This document shows positions 15,358-24,983 of a DNA stretch of 64,000 nt, in pieces. The position numbers were made by a program, and so were the translations under genes. The DNA comes from a virus, in IMG/VR virus record IMGVR_UViG_3300021963_005683, positions 1-64,000 of that record; one strand, given 5' to 3'. The first letter of the stretch is position 1, and the number at the start of each line of letters is the position of its first letter. Under the pieces are notes generated by a model. It was not told the DNA's origin, ran no database searches, and worked only from the letters and a program-made list of their open reading frames with translations.

Positions 15358-15667
15358 TTAATATTTGCTTCTTTGTTTTTGGAAGTGCTTTTTCTAACTT
15401 ATCATTCTCTTTTGTAAGGAACTCAACTTTAACACCTAATGCTGCCACTTCTTTTGTAAGTTCTAACACCATATTACGAAGTTCATCTTTCTCTTTTGAA
15501 CTATTTTCTAACAATGCTTCCAATTTAGATATTCGGTCTTTACAATCGTGTCTAACAAAATCATCATCCCTCTCTTTATTTAGTGCTCTCTTTTCGTAAT
15601 ATCTCCAAGCTCCTGTCCCACCTAATACGGTTATTGCCGTAATTAATACTGAATACAAATTTTCCAT
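15350..15667 (-). CDS. Membrane-anchored coiled-coil protein, holin or spanin candidate
   Basis: 105 aa. N-terminal membrane segment (YSVLITAITVLGGTGAW), then a charged turn, then about 60 residues of heptad-like coiled coil (ISKLEALLENSSKEKDEL, ELTKEVAALGVKVEFL). The layout matches small lysis-associated phage proteins of Bacteroidota. It is not beside the endolysin, so the lysis role is tentative. Confidence 0.6.
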   Translation of the reverse strand: MENLYSVLITAITVLGGTGAWRYYEKRALNKERDDDFVRHDCKDRISKLEALLENSSKEKDELRNMVLELTKEVAALGVKVEFLTKENDKLEKALPKTKKQILNG

Positions 15668-15669
15668 AG

Positions 15670-16248
15670 TTACTTTATTGAATGGTCTTTTTTAATGTTA
15701 GAAAGTGATTGTAATGCATTTTTTAATCTATCACTATGTAATTTCTTTTGTTCTGGCGATTTAGTTGCAGATATTTTATCTCTTAACACTTTAATTCTAT
15801 CATTAAGATTTTGAATTTTTTCTCCAGGTGATTTAGCTGGTTCTTCTTTTAATGGTTCTATTTTACCATCATCACCATCCATTGCATCGTGTACAGAGTT
15901 TAAATTTTCTAATGCTACTGTAAGTTGAGAATACATCCACGAATCTAATTCCTGTCCTGCCTGCATTCTTTGTAAAATCATATTAGAATAATCGGCAATT
16001 CTTTCCAAATTACCCATTGCCATTTCTTTTAATCCTGCCAATGTTTCTTCTGGTGAAGAATTATCATCATTTTCACCCATTCTGTGTTTAAGTAATTCAG
16101 TCATTTTATTGAATACTTGCTCTCCACCACTTTCCCCTAAACGATATGCTCCGCCTAATTTTTCATAAACTTTAATCTTATGCGTCATTGGAATATTCTT
16201 CTCGTTTACAGCTTTCCAAGCTTTTGGGTTGGTTACTTCAAATTTCAT
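15670..16248 (-). CDS. Virion-associated protein candidate, helical
   Basis: 192 aa, mostly helical. The central part (LERIADYSNMILQRMQAGQELDSWMYSQ and a following SVHDAMDG) resembles a short helical module that I associate with virion proteins of marine T4-like phages. The C-terminus is a charged coiled coil. A TTTATATTTATG box lies 26 nt upstream, which supports late expression. Exact role unknown. Confidence 0.55.
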   Translation of the reverse strand: MKFEVTNPKAWKAVNEKNIPMTHKIKVYEKLGGAYRLGESGGEQVFNKMTELLKHRMGENDDNSSPEETLAGLKEMAMGNLERIADYSNMILQRMQAGQELDSWMYSQLTVALENLNSVHDAMDGDDGKIEPLKEEPAKSPGEKIQNLNDRIKVLRDKISATKSPEQKKLHSDRLKNALQSLSNIKKDHSIK

Positions 16249-16274
16249 ATTTTTTTTTATATTTTATATACTAT

Positions 16275-16286
16275 CATAAATATAAA
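16275..16286 (-). promoter_or_regulatory. Putative late promoter box TTTATATTTATG
   Basis: Eleven of 12 positions match the recurring box; 26 nt before the 192-aa protein start and downstream of the glycosyltransferase island. Confidence 0.45.
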
Positions 16287-16297
16287 TTTTTATTTAA

Positions 16298-17200
16298 TTA
16301 CAATAGATTATTTATTTCTTCTTGAAATACAATATATGATTTTTGTTTAAATTCTTCTTTTCTATCAATTCTGCTTATCAAAGAATCATAATGCTTTCTA
16401 TCTCTATATATATAATTTTCACAAACAATATAATTTTTCAATTTAAATTGATATATATTTTCACCTTTTTGGTTTAATTTTTCAATTCCCCACATTAAAA
16501 ATGTATCATCTGGCCCGTATGCCCCCATTGATTCAGGTAAAGGTATTCTATCCAATAATGGTTTTGATAAAAGTGTAAACCACCCTGCACCAAATTTAGT
16601 TTTAGGTTGTCCTACAACATTATTAAGTACAGTTTCTAATTCTACATCTCCAACCTCACCACTTTCAGAAAATGGATTATTTGTTTTGCAATAATCTAAT
16701 GGTTTATCTAAATAATTAGAATTAACTAAACAATCCCAAGTTGTATCCCAATATTTAACAATTTCTGGTGTAATAAAATATTTATCAATATGTTTATCAG
16801 TTTCATTTAATCTATCAATACTTGCTTCCATATAGTACAATATTTTATCATCAAAACAAATATCTGTATCTAACCAAATAAAATGAGTTGCATCGGTAAT
16901 TTCTTTATGTGCATATCTTTTACATTGAAATGCTCCCATAACTTCTTCTCTAATTTGCATTACAGAACTACCTGCCCAATTAGTCAATGGCTTTAATGAA
17001 TTGAATCTATCTATAAAAAATTGTTTATCAACTTTAGATGTACTCCAATCTATTAAATAATCGGATACCGAAAGTGAGATATAAAATGAGTAATTTTCTC
17101 CTTTAATATATTTAGATGCTTTATTTAAATCTACTAATACCCTTTCCAAATCATCCAACTCATGTGGCATGATAAATGATGTAATAACTATTTTTTTCAT
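16298..17200 (-). CDS. GT-A-type glycosyltransferase
   Basis: 300 aa. WLDTDICFDD (residues about 109-118) gives the DxD metal/nucleotide-sugar motif, and AYGPDDTFLMWG near residue 230 is a typical acceptor-side acidic motif. It is the last gene of a ten-kilobase glycosylation island. Donor and acceptor unknown. The start overlaps the stop of the preceding gene by 4 nt. Confidence 0.75.
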   Translation of the reverse strand: MKKIVITSFIMPHELDDLERVLVDLNKASKYIKGENYSFYISLSVSDYLIDWSTSKVDKQFFIDRFNSLKPLTNWAGSSVMQIREEVMGAFQCKRYAHKEITDATHFIWLDTDICFDDKILYYMEASIDRLNETDKHIDKYFITPEIVKYWDTTWDCLVNSNYLDKPLDYCKTNNPFSESGEVGDVELETVLNNVVGQPKTKFGAGWFTLLSKPLLDRIPLPESMGAYGPDDTFLMWGIEKLNQKGENIYQFKLKNYIVCENYIYRDRKHYDSLISRIDRKEEFKQKSYIVFQEEINNLL

Positions 17201-17988
17201 TTATATTTGTTTTCTATTAATTGTTTAAGTTCTTCGTTTCTATCGTATTGATGGACTAATGTATATAGTTCATCTTTTTCATTTTTAACTTCACTACCAT
17301 CTATTTTTGGTAATATTTCAGTATAAGGTAGTGTATCACCTTTCTTTAATTTCAAATGTAATTGAGCCGCAAATCCTTCTTGTTGTTTTACAAATTGAAC
17401 TTTATCTTTGAATTGATTCAGATGTATAATAATATTATATGCAGCTTGGTCTGCTAATTGTTCTGGATTAGAAGTAGTTAAACTCCATCTATAAATATCA
17501 ATAAACAAATCCCTAATTGCTTCTTTCTTTCCAACAATAGTGCCAGCGCAATATATTTCTTCGTTTTGTAACCACTCCCATTCCATAGGAAATGATGTTC
17601 CAGCATTCAATCTTGCCCATTGTTCATCACCAAATTTCAATGATTCACTAAAAGCAAGAATATCTTTATTCATATTAGTATTTAACCATTCGGTTGGGTC
17701 TTTTTGAAATACGATATCTTTAACATCTACCCAAATAATTACATCTGTTTCATATGATTGTAAAAGTGCATACATATCTCTAAATCTTTGTAAGATAATA
17801 TGCTGCTGTGGTTCTGATTGTGTTATTAACCAACCCTTACTATCCAAATATTCAATTGTTTCTTTAGATATATCATATACTAACATTAATTTTTCACCTT
17901 TGAATCCACTTTGTTCAATTGATTCTACAAATGGTCTTATTTGCTCTATTCCGTATTTGGTTATACAACCTACTATTGTGTATTTCAT
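17197..17988 (-). CDS. Putative glycosyltransferase with DxD motif
   Basis: 263 aa from the ATG at 17988, which overlaps the upstream stop as TAATG; seven codons upstream are possible but lie inside the neighbour. IIWVDVKDIVFQKDP carries the DxD-like motif, AGTIVGKKEAI and DQAAYN are seen in GT-A enzymes that act on surface glycans. Member of the glycosylation island; donor unknown. Confidence 0.7.
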   Translation of the reverse strand: MKYTIVGCITKYGIEQIRPFVESIEQSGFKGEKLMLVYDISKETIEYLDSKGWLITQSEPQQHIILQRFRDMYALLQSYETDVIIWVDVKDIVFQKDPTEWLNTNMNKDILAFSESLKFGDEQWARLNAGTSFPMEWEWLQNEEIYCAGTIVGKKEAIRDLFIDIYRWSLTTSNPEQLADQAAYNIIIHLNQFKDKVQFVKQQEGFAAQLHLKLKKGDTLPYTEILPKIDGSEVKNEKDELYTLVHQYDRNEELKQLIENKYK

Positions 17989-18728
17989 TATCTTCCGTAT
18001 TTTTGCCAATCGTTATGTTTGAATAATCCTTCACCATGTCCAACTTTATATTCTTGCTGAACCCACCATTTTCCGATATTGCCTTCTAATGCAATACCAT
18101 CGCCGGCGAATTGTTTAACGGTATCTAAATAAAATTGTTTTTTGTATAAGCAAGGATTGTTTGTCCAATTACCATATCGAGAAGTAGTCCAAAACATATC
18201 TTCTGATTTTTTTATATAATCACCAAATTCAATATCAGGCTCACACCAATGAACTGAATCTAAAAGGTGAGGCGATGTTGCTCCAATCTCATCATCATAG
18301 TAAGTAAGTTCTTTACCAATATATCTAAATGAAAAATGTGGATTACCTGGATTCTTTCTATGTCTTAATCTAACTACATCCATTCCCATTTCAATTGCTT
18401 GATAACTTCTTTTTAATGTATCGTATGTAGTTTGTTTATCTTCAATTAAATTCCAATCATGTTCCAATACTAAAACATAATTCGATTCGGCATTTTCAGT
18501 TAATTTTATAAATGCTTGCCCTATTCCAATATTCTTAGTTAACCCTATAAAATCTAATCCAAAATGTTTTGCTATTTGGTAATCTTGTTCATTAAATTCC
18601 TGAAACAATATAGTAGTATCGTTCACCATATCAAATAATCCATTTTGATGATATGTAGTTAAAGTATCTACTAATACTTGTCCACTATTCCAAGCTAATA
18701 TACCTATACTAATTGGTAACTTGTCCAT
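17988..18728 (-). CDS. Glycosyltransferase family 2-like protein
   Basis: 246 aa. SIGILAWNSGQVLVDTL is the N-terminal beta-strand of GT2 enzymes, GIGQAFIKLTENAESNYVLVLEHDW includes an acidic EHD in place of DxD. The C-terminal half is aromatic-rich (SEDMFWTTSRYGNWTNNPC). Embedded in a chain of overlapping glycosylation genes. Donor and acceptor unknown. Confidence 0.7.
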   Translation of the reverse strand: MDKLPISIGILAWNSGQVLVDTLTTYHQNGLFDMVNDTTILFQEFNEQDYQIAKHFGLDFIGLTKNIGIGQAFIKLTENAESNYVLVLEHDWNLIEDKQTTYDTLKRSYQAIEMGMDVVRLRHRKNPGNPHFSFRYIGKELTYYDDEIGATSPHLLDSVHWCEPDIEFGDYIKKSEDMFWTTSRYGNWTNNPCLYKKQFYLDTVKQFAGDGIALEGNIGKWWVQQEYKVGHGEGLFKHNDWQKYGR

Positions 18729-19356
18729 TTCTTAAATAATTTATAAAGTTATTATAATCTTCTTTTTTTATTTCATCCCATTCTTTTTCATCTGAAGTTG
18801 TACTCATTTCGGTATCAACTCTAAAATTTCGTAATACTGCTTTTGGTGTAGGGTTTACATCTTTTATAATATTATCACCATACCATATTTTAATATTATC
18901 AGGAATATCAATCCAATCCTTTTTGTTTAACATAATAAAACATCCCCATCCCCAATCGTTTACGCCAGGTTGCCATACTTCTAAAATTGGGTCACCTTCT
19001 ATGTTTAATGATTTATAATTACCCTCACCCATTCCAATGATACCAAACTGATTTAATATATCTTCAGTTATCACTTCAAATATATTTGGATTAAAATTTA
19101 TATCATCATTCAATATTGCTATACAATTATTTTTAGCAATTTTAACTCCTAAATTCCAAGCAGGATTTACATAAATGTTTTCTTCTACCTGTACTAATTT
19201 AACTTTATCTAATGCTTCAAAATATTCAAAAAATTTACCGGCATTATCTATTAATATGATTTCATCTACGAATTCGCATTCTATCAAACTAAATAATAAC
19301 TTTCCAATTCTATTTGATTTCCAAAGTGTTGGTATAATTACGCTATATTTATCCAT
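18709..19356 (-). CDS. Glycosyltransferase family 2-like protein
   Basis: 215 aa from the Met at 19356 (MDKYSVIIPTLWKSNRI), preferred because it begins the GT2 Rossmann strand; a start at 19398 would overlap the methyltransferase gene further. NPAWNLGVKIAKNNCIAILNDDI gives the GT2 'N.G...A' and DD motif. GWGCFIMLNKKDW is the acceptor-side segment. Confidence 0.75.
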   Translation of the reverse strand: MDKYSVIIPTLWKSNRIGKLLFSLIECEFVDEIILIDNAGKFFEYFEALDKVKLVQVEENIYVNPAWNLGVKIAKNNCIAILNDDINFNPNIFEVITEDILNQFGIIGMGEGNYKSLNIEGDPILEVWQPGVNDWGWGCFIMLNKKDWIDIPDNIKIWYGDNIIKDVNPTPKAVLRNFRVDTEMSTTSDEKEWDEIKKEDYNNFINYLRNGQVTN

Positions 19357-19931
19357 TGTATAAATTGTTCTGATGAAATAATATTTAACATATTCCATTT
19401 ATTATTATTATAATGATAATATGATTTATAATTAGCAGATGTTTCATATGGTATATTTGTTCCTCTACGAATAATACCACACCCATAATCAGTATTTACA
19501 ACTTTAATATCTAAATCAATCCTTTCAACTCTTAATTCGGCAATTGCTTTCCATACATCTCCAGTCCATTCTCTACCGTGGTCATCTCTAGCTTGCATAT
19601 CTTCGGTTGTTGGTAAACAATCGTGACAAATAATAGTTCCATTTTCTGATAAATGGTTTAATGAGTTTTCAATATCTTTTAAAACTTGGTCATCGTGATG
19701 TAATCCATCTATAAAAATAATATCATACTTCACATCTTCTGATATTGATTCAAAGTATTCATCGGATGTTCCAATAAATGTTACTTCTCCTCTTGGAAAT
19801 GGGTCTACCGATACTTTACATTCTGCATTTATTAAATCAAAATTAGATGTTGGGTCTTGTGTGCCAACTTCTAAATAAGATTTGTAACCATACTTTTGTA
19901 TAAGTGCATTAATTATGTCTGTTCTTTTCAT
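19338..19931 (-). CDS. Class I SAM-dependent methyltransferase
   Basis: 197 aa. YLEVGTQDP is motif I (SAM-binding), followed by IIFIDGLHHDDQVLKDIENS and TIICHDCLP, the pattern of Methyltransf_24-type enzymes that often modify sugars in glycan clusters. It lies between glycosyltransferase genes, so a glycan or glycoprotein substrate is likely. Overlaps both neighbours. Confidence 0.8.
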   Translation of the reverse strand: MKRTDIINALIQKYGYKSYLEVGTQDPTSNFDLINAECKVSVDPFPRGEVTFIGTSDEYFESISEDVKYDIIFIDGLHHDDQVLKDIENSLNHLSENGTIICHDCLPTTEDMQARDDHGREWTGDVWKAIAELRVERIDLDIKVVNTDYGCGIIRRGTNIPYETSANYKSYYHYNNNKWNMLNIISSEQFIQWINIA

Positions 19932-20772
19932 ATGCTGCTATTAGTTTATCTACAACTTGAATTTGAGTGTAGTTGTGTAATACTTTCATCATTCCATTAT
20001 GTGCAATTCTTTCTCTCTCCTCTTCATTTTCATTGTAGTAATTCATCTTCTCTATACAATCAAACATCTCATCGTAATATATGATATCTTCCCCATCGAT
20101 AAACATTTCTGATAACCCAGTTTCATTTGATAATCTATCAGTTATAACCAATTTACCACAAGCCATTCCTTCAAAAATTCTACGAGTAATTTCTTTCCAT
20201 CTACTATTTTGAATAACCATTAATCCACTATTCAAAAATTCAGTATGCTGTTGTGCATTCAGTCCATTCCTATTTCCAACCGAACCTTCAGCCCATTCGG
20301 TTAAGTAATCTAAAAATGTAGAATTACCAATTCCTCTAGTTGTAACTGCTACATATTTTGATTCAGAATTCATAGGAAATTGAACGGCTGTATCTGCAAA
20401 GTGGTTTATCCATTCAGAATTTATACCCATTTTTATATATGCTTCCGCACATTGTTTATCAGGTGTTATTGTAAAGTGGAATCTATTTGCTTTTGGTGAA
20501 TTTCTTTCAAAGTTTTGAGGGTCATCTCCACTCTCTTGTATCCAAAATGCAGGAACTAAATCTTTATTAAGATATTGTGAATCAAATCTACCCCAATCCA
20601 TAAACAATACAATATCAGTTTGTGGTTTGGAATCTACCCAATTCTTTAAGTCGGCATCGTTTGTTTTGATTATTTGAGTTTCCCACCCTCTTTCTTTGAA
20701 TTCATTTAAGAGTGCTAATGGCGTAGACCATTGCTCTCCATTTTTATAATCGTATATGAATGTTATTTTCAT
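19909..20772 (-). CDS. CgeB-like GT-B glycosyltransferase
   Basis: 287 aa. The C-terminal segment RIFEGMACGKLVITDRLSNE then GLSEMFIDGEDIIYYD is the donor-binding motif of Glyco_trans_1_2/CgeB-type enzymes. The N-terminus (ITFIYDYKNGEQWSTPLALL) fits a short GT-B N-domain. Part of the glycosylation operon. Confidence 0.8.
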   Translation of the reverse strand: MKITFIYDYKNGEQWSTPLALLNEFKERGWETQIIKTNDADLKNWVDSKPQTDIVLFMDWGRFDSQYLNKDLVPAFWIQESGDDPQNFERNSPKANRFHFTITPDKQCAEAYIKMGINSEWINHFADTAVQFPMNSESKYVAVTTRGIGNSTFLDYLTEWAEGSVGNRNGLNAQQHTEFLNSGLMVIQNSRWKEITRRIFEGMACGKLVITDRLSNETGLSEMFIDGEDIIYYDEMFDCIEKMNYYNENEEERERIAHNGMMKVLHNYTQIQVVDKLIAAYEKNRHN

Positions 20773-21404
20773 TGTCTATAATTTGTTTCGTCAAAATTAA
20801 TTAGATAATGGTTTTCACCTTCTCTGTTATATGATGAATATGGTTTCCAATCTATTCCGTTTTGGATATAATCCACTTCAGCATTAAATCTATTTCGTTT
20901 TACCCCATCCATTTCTATTGTTTTCAAATAAGATGCTTTTGCCCACCAAAAATTACCAGAATATAATTTCCATTTTCCAGCTGTCCCCAATAATACTCCA
21001 CATGTGTTATATGAAGTTTTTTCAAAAATTTTAAAAACATTCTTACACTTTTCAACGTTAAAGTAATTCATAAGATGTCTCCAAGTTATTACATTTTCTG
21101 AATTTTGTTTAGAAGCACCTTTCGTATGAAGATACAAAATATAATCGGAATCTCCAAATTTTTCCTTATCTTTTTCTATTAAATCTAATGTAACAAACTC
21201 ATTTGCTCTAGCTCTTACATCTTTTAAATCTGATATATTAAATAAACTAAGTATATTGATAAGTGATGTATTATCATTTGCAATTGAAATACCTATATTT
21301 AATTTATATGGAAAATCAAAATTGGCTTTTATCAATTCCAATTGTTCTTTAACTATCGCATCAACGCCTTCTATTGCATATATGTGATAATAAATGTGTA
21401 CCAT
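20769..21404 (-). CDS. Glycan-synthesis-associated protein
   Basis: 211 aa. YILYLHTKGASKQNSE and LYSGNFWWAKASYLKT recur in glycosyltransferase-like proteins near rhamnan or O-antigen clusters; the SGNFWWA segment is probably the sugar-nucleotide or acceptor site. Overlaps its neighbours by 1-4 nt. It probably transfers a sugar, but there is no clear DxD. Confidence 0.6.
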   Translation of the reverse strand: MVHIYYHIYAIEGVDAIVKEQLELIKANFDFPYKLNIGISIANDNTSLINILSLFNISDLKDVRARANEFVTLDLIEKDKEKFGDSDYILYLHTKGASKQNSENVITWRHLMNYFNVEKCKNVFKIFEKTSYNTCGVLLGTAGKWKLYSGNFWWAKASYLKTIEMDGVKRNRFNAEVDYIQNGIDWKPYSSYNREGENHYLINFDETNYRQ

Positions 21405-22030
21405 TATAAAGTATCGTAGTAGTTATTTTGCTTTTCTTGTCTTTCAATTGCTTTTGGATGGATAATACAATATAATTCTTCTATTGGAAAATTTGTATAA
21501 TTCTCATATCCACCAATTCGTTCGTGTACTTTCCCATTCCATCCAATTTGCTCTGGTTTATTTTTGTAAATACGAGTCTGAACATCGGGGAAGTTTACCC
21601 AACCTTTTTCATTTACATTCCATCCCCATTTTTTAATATGTGCTTCAGTTAATCCTTCAACTGTATTAATGCGTGGAACTACTATTAGGTCTTTATCACT
21701 ATTAGCTTCTAATAATGCTTCTAAATTTACAATCAAATCAGGTGTAAGATATTCATCTGCATCCAACTGAAATATCCACTCACCTTTACATTGTGAATTT
21801 AAAAAGTTTTTCCATTGTGCAAAATCATTATCAAATTCGGATTCAATGAGAGTAATATGGTCTGCATTTGCTTGCAATTCCAAATACTCTACCAATTCAG
21901 TAGGAGCTTTGGGTGTATCCAATAGAACTACTATTTCAGAATTTTCTTCTTTGTAGTTTAATAACTGATTAACCAAACGAATGGTTTCTTCGACTTCATT
22001 ACAAGCCGTTATTGCGTAACTTAATTTCAT
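21404..22030 (-). CDS. Glycosyltransferase family 2
   Basis: 208 aa. LSYAITACNEVEETIRLV is the GT2 N-terminal strand; WIFQLDADEYLTPDLI has the DxD metal-binding motif; the C-terminal VQTRIYKN and KVHERI segments match WaaE/KdtX-like enzymes that add glucose or heptose to lipopolysaccharide cores. Overlaps the epimerase gene by about 30 nt. Confidence 0.82.
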   Translation of the reverse strand: MKLSYAITACNEVEETIRLVNQLLNYKEENSEIVVLLDTPKAPTELVEYLELQANADHITLIESEFDNDFAQWKNFLNSQCKGEWIFQLDADEYLTPDLIVNLEALLEANSDKDLIVVPRINTVEGLTEAHIKKWGWNVNEKGWVNFPDVQTRIYKNKPEQIGWNGKVHERIGGYENYTNFPIEELYCIIHPKAIERQEKQNNYYDTL

Positions 22031-22862
22031 CTATATAACTTTTTAATTTATCTGTTGGTTTCCAATTTAAACGTTCAATCGCATCATTATTTAATCTTAA
22101 TGTTTTTCGATAATTACCCTTTACATCATTTACATATTTTATATTTGGGTAACTAAACATATCAGCCAATTCATTTAATGAGTAATTACAACCTGTTCCT
22201 AATTCCCAAGCATCTTCATGCTTTTCATCGGTTTCAGCAATTCTAATTAACCCATCAACAATATCATCTATATGTGTGAAATCTCTTCTTTGTTCACCAT
22301 CGCCATGTATTAGAATTGGTTCTTCTTTTGATATAGCATTTCTCCATATACCAATAACAGCTGCCATATTACTATCTACCAACTCACCTGGACCATATAC
22401 ATTATAAAATCTAGCTATCTCCGCATTCAAACTATATACCCCCTTAAACATCTTTATCCATTCTTCTCCCATATGCTTTGTTAGTGCGTATGGTGATAGC
22501 ATTGGATTATGATGACGGGATGATGAACCTGCGTAAATCAATTTGGATTTATTTCGATATGCATATTCAGTAACTTGCTTTGTACCATCTACATTACAAC
22601 TAAACGTTAATGTAGGATTCTGAAATGATGGTTGTATTCTACTTAATGCTGCCAAATGAAATATATAATCATATGGGGTATTTTTGATATTATCCATACT
22701 TCTAATATCTCCACCTAAAAAATTTACAAATGGTGATATTTTTGCTTCAGCTCCAATTGAAAGATTATCAATTACATCTACTTCATACTTTCTTTTAAGC
22801 AATTCCAATGATAGTGCATATCCTACAAATCCCGCTCCTCCCGTAACTAATACTTTTTTCAT
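21999..22862 (-). CDS. NAD-dependent sugar epimerase/dehydratase
   Basis: 287 aa extended SDR. TGGAGFVGYALSLEL (8-22) binds NAD; YALTKHMGEEW carries the catalytic YxxxK; GDGEQRRDFTHIDDIVDGL is the substrate-domain signature of UDP-glucose-4-epimerase-like enzymes. It would convert a nucleotide sugar for the surrounding glycosyltransferases. HldD-like heptose epimerisation is possible but not supported by specific residues. Confidence 0.88.
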   Translation of the reverse strand: MKKVLVTGGAGFVGYALSLELLKRKYEVDVIDNLSIGAEAKISPFVNFLGGDIRSMDNIKNTPYDYIFHLAALSRIQPSFQNPTLTFSCNVDGTKQVTEYAYRNKSKLIYAGSSSRHHNPMLSPYALTKHMGEEWIKMFKGVYSLNAEIARFYNVYGPGELVDSNMAAVIGIWRNAISKEEPILIHGDGEQRRDFTHIDDIVDGLIRIAETDEKHEDAWELGTGCNYSLNELADMFSYPNIKYVNDVKGNYRKTLRLNNDAIERLNWKPTDKLKSYIDEIKLRNNGL

Positions 22863-23239
22863 TAATCTTCGTTGTGGGGTTTATTGGTTGTATAACTAAG
22901 GGTACTACCACTTGGATACCCATACGCAGTATTTGTTACAAATTGTGGTGTTGCGTATGTAATAGAACCACCACCTGGTGTTGTTGTTATTGTTCCAGAT
23001 GAACCACTACCACAATAAACTTCGTATGGTCTATGTGGATATGTGGGTGATGGTGTAATATGTGGCAATGTTTGTATTGGTGCAGTATTTGGAACTCCAA
23101 ATGGAAATCCTATTGGGGGTTCATCCTTAACCTCCGCCAATTTATCTTTTAATAAATCCCATTGCTTTGGGGTAATGTTAAATTCATGTACTCCGTCTGT
23201 AAATCCTTTTAACCAAAGGACAAATTCTTTTGATGTCAT
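22862..23239 (-). CDS. Hypothetical protein with helical head and Gly/Thr/Pro-rich tail
   Basis: 125 aa. The N-terminal 40 residues (KEFVLWLKGFTDGVHEFNIT, then PKQWDLLKDKLAEV) form a compact helical module seen at the start of small phage proteins. The rest is low-complexity Gly/Ser/Thr/Pro/Tyr. Its stop overlaps the epimerase ATG (TAATG). Function unknown. Confidence 0.6.
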   Translation of the reverse strand: MTSKEFVLWLKGFTDGVHEFNITPKQWDLLKDKLAEVKDEPPIGFPFGVPNTAPIQTLPHITPSPTYPHRPYEVYCGSGSSGTITTTPGGGSITYATPQFVTNTAYGYPSGSTLSYTTNKPHNED

Positions 23240-23241
23240 TT

Positions 23242-23712
23242 TTATCTACCTTTTAATTGTGAACGTTTATCTATGCCTGTAACATTCATATTCTTTGGAG
23301 TTATCTCATTTACATCCATAGTTAACTCTATAACTTTAGTTACTCCACTTATTTTATAAGTCCTATATGCATCATTTGTAATTATAGGAACTTTTGAAAC
23401 AATTTGTTCATATATTTTTTTTGCTCCACCTCTCATTTGAAGTTTTTCAGTATCTTCATTTACAAATTTACCGAAGAACTTCTTAATTAAGTTTGGATTA
23501 ACATTTGATACTTTTACACAATGTATTATATCCTTTGGTTGCGATACAAATAGTGTAAATATTATAGGAGCAGTTGTTTCTGTAAATCTGCCTTTTATAC
23601 CATCCACATAAACGTATTCTTTTATTAAATAAAACTTACCTCTAGCCATTTTATTGGCACTTATTGCATTTTTATCATCAATTGATTTACGATATATAGG
23701 ATTATAATTCAT
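23242..23712 (-). CDS. Hypothetical 156-aa protein
   Basis: Predicted mostly beta (GKFYLIKEYVYVDGI, TAPIIFTLFVSQ) with a basic middle. An internal Met at residue 22 (MARGKFYLI) is an alternative start. It separates the glycosyltransferases from the 125-aa protein. A structural role is possible but unproven. Confidence 0.6.
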   Translation of the reverse strand: MNYNPIYRKSIDDKNAISANKMARGKFYLIKEYVYVDGIKGRFTETTAPIIFTLFVSQPKDIIHCVKVSNVNPNLIKKFFGKFVNEDTEKLQMRGGAKKIYEQIVSKVPIITNDAYRTYKISGVTKVIELTMDVNEITPKNMNVTGIDKRSQLKGR

Positions 23713-23713
23713 A

Positions 23714-24982
23714 TTATTTATTTAATGATTTTAATTTGGGTAATTGAAGTTGTTGAAACTTTGGTTGTATCTTAGTATAAATACCATATTGATTTAGAAT
23801 ACCATCGAATCCTTCTGTCATTTTTGATAAACTAAATGTTGCTAAATTATGCTTACCCAACTTAGCTGATTCGGATTTATACTTATCGTAGTTCTTATAA
23901 ACATCCTTAATGATTGGTAATGCCTTTGAAACATTTATATTGAACCATTTTGCCTCTTTTAATAAGAATTGGTCTGCAGCTGATTCGTGTACTTCTTTTA
24001 ACTCTCCCTCCAATAATACCGCACCTTGTTTTAAGAAATCGATATGCCCACTCCAATTAGATACAATTACAGGCTTACCCGTCAAACTGAATTCCAATAG
24101 GGGTCTACCAAACCCTTCACCCTTTGTAAAATTCAACATTGCTTTTACTTTTTTATGTTCATATAATCCATTCATTTCGGATGGAGTTAAATCGCCATGT
24201 AAAAGATAAACCGGAACTGATTTATAGTCTTTTCCTAATACTTCTCTAATTTTTTTAATAGTAGTTTCTCTATCTATTACGCTAAATCCTGCTGATGATG
24301 TTTTAAGAACTAATGCTGGCTTTACTTTTTCGTTTTTGAATGCCATTGCGAATGTCTTAATCATCATCCCCACATTCTTTCTATCTTCGCCTAAATCACC
24401 TCTTAACCAATGTCCTACAAATAAGAATGCAAAATCTTCTTTGATTGCATCTAATTCACTAATATGTGCAATTGTTTCAGTCCCGAAATCAAATTCATCA
24501 AATCCTTCAAAAAGAATCTCAACTGGTTTTTGAATCCTATGTTGTACTATTAATTGGCCGGTTGTTTTATCAGCTTCATTATAAACCGTATCTACTAAAC
24601 TCTTTTTTGAATGTTCTGATGGAACTATAATTAAATCCATTCTATTACAACCATGTATCCAATCTAATGGAGAATGGGTTGTTTCGATTGCTGCAGTAAT
24701 ACCAATGTTATAGTTACCCAATGGTTGGAATTCGTTTGGTACAGTAACCTGAATATAAATATCTGGCTTTTGTTGAATGCTTGGTATGATATTATCTACT
24801 ACCCATTTATGAAATGGTTTATCATAATTAAGAGCATCCATTGGAGTTTGTCCCCAACGAGTACTAATAACTTTGATTTCAAATTTATCTAATTTATAAA
24901 GAGAATGTAATAAATCTCTTGCGTGGTCACCATACCCACTTCTCGTTGCTACCGGTGCTTGAAATACTAATGTTGGTTTCAT
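23714..24982 (-). CDS. GT-B glycosyltransferase (family 1/4-like)
   Basis: 422 aa. ATRSGYGDHARDLLHSL is the glycine-rich N-domain loop; AFLFVGHWLRGDLGEDRKN begins the C-domain; FTKGEGFGRPLLEFSLTGKPVIVSNWSG is the EX7E-type donor-binding region. Next to a second GT-B gene upstream, with 1 nt between them. Donor unknown. Confidence 0.85.
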   Translation of the reverse strand: MKPTLVFQAPVATRSGYGDHARDLLHSLYKLDKFEIKVISTRWGQTPMDALNYDKPFHKWVVDNIIPSIQQKPDIYIQVTVPNEFQPLGNYNIGITAAIETTHSPLDWIHGCNRMDLIIVPSEHSKKSLVDTVYNEADKTTGQLIVQHRIQKPVEILFEGFDEFDFGTETIAHISELDAIKEDFAFLFVGHWLRGDLGEDRKNVGMMIKTFAMAFKNEKVKPALVLKTSSAGFSVIDRETTIKKIREVLGKDYKSVPVYLLHGDLTPSEMNGLYEHKKVKAMLNFTKGEGFGRPLLEFSLTGKPVIVSNWSGHIDFLKQGAVLLEGELKEVHESAADQFLLKEAKWFNINVSKALPIIKDVYKNYDKYKSESAKLGKHNLATFSLSKMTEGFDGILNQYGIYTKIQPKFQQLQLPKLKSLNK

Positions 24983-24983
24983 A

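Noticed and set aside
21999-22862. Sugar epimerase as HldD
   Set aside because: Sequence shows a general NAD epimerase with a YxxxK motif and the GDGEQRRDFTHIDD signature typical of other epimerases; nothing specific to heptose.
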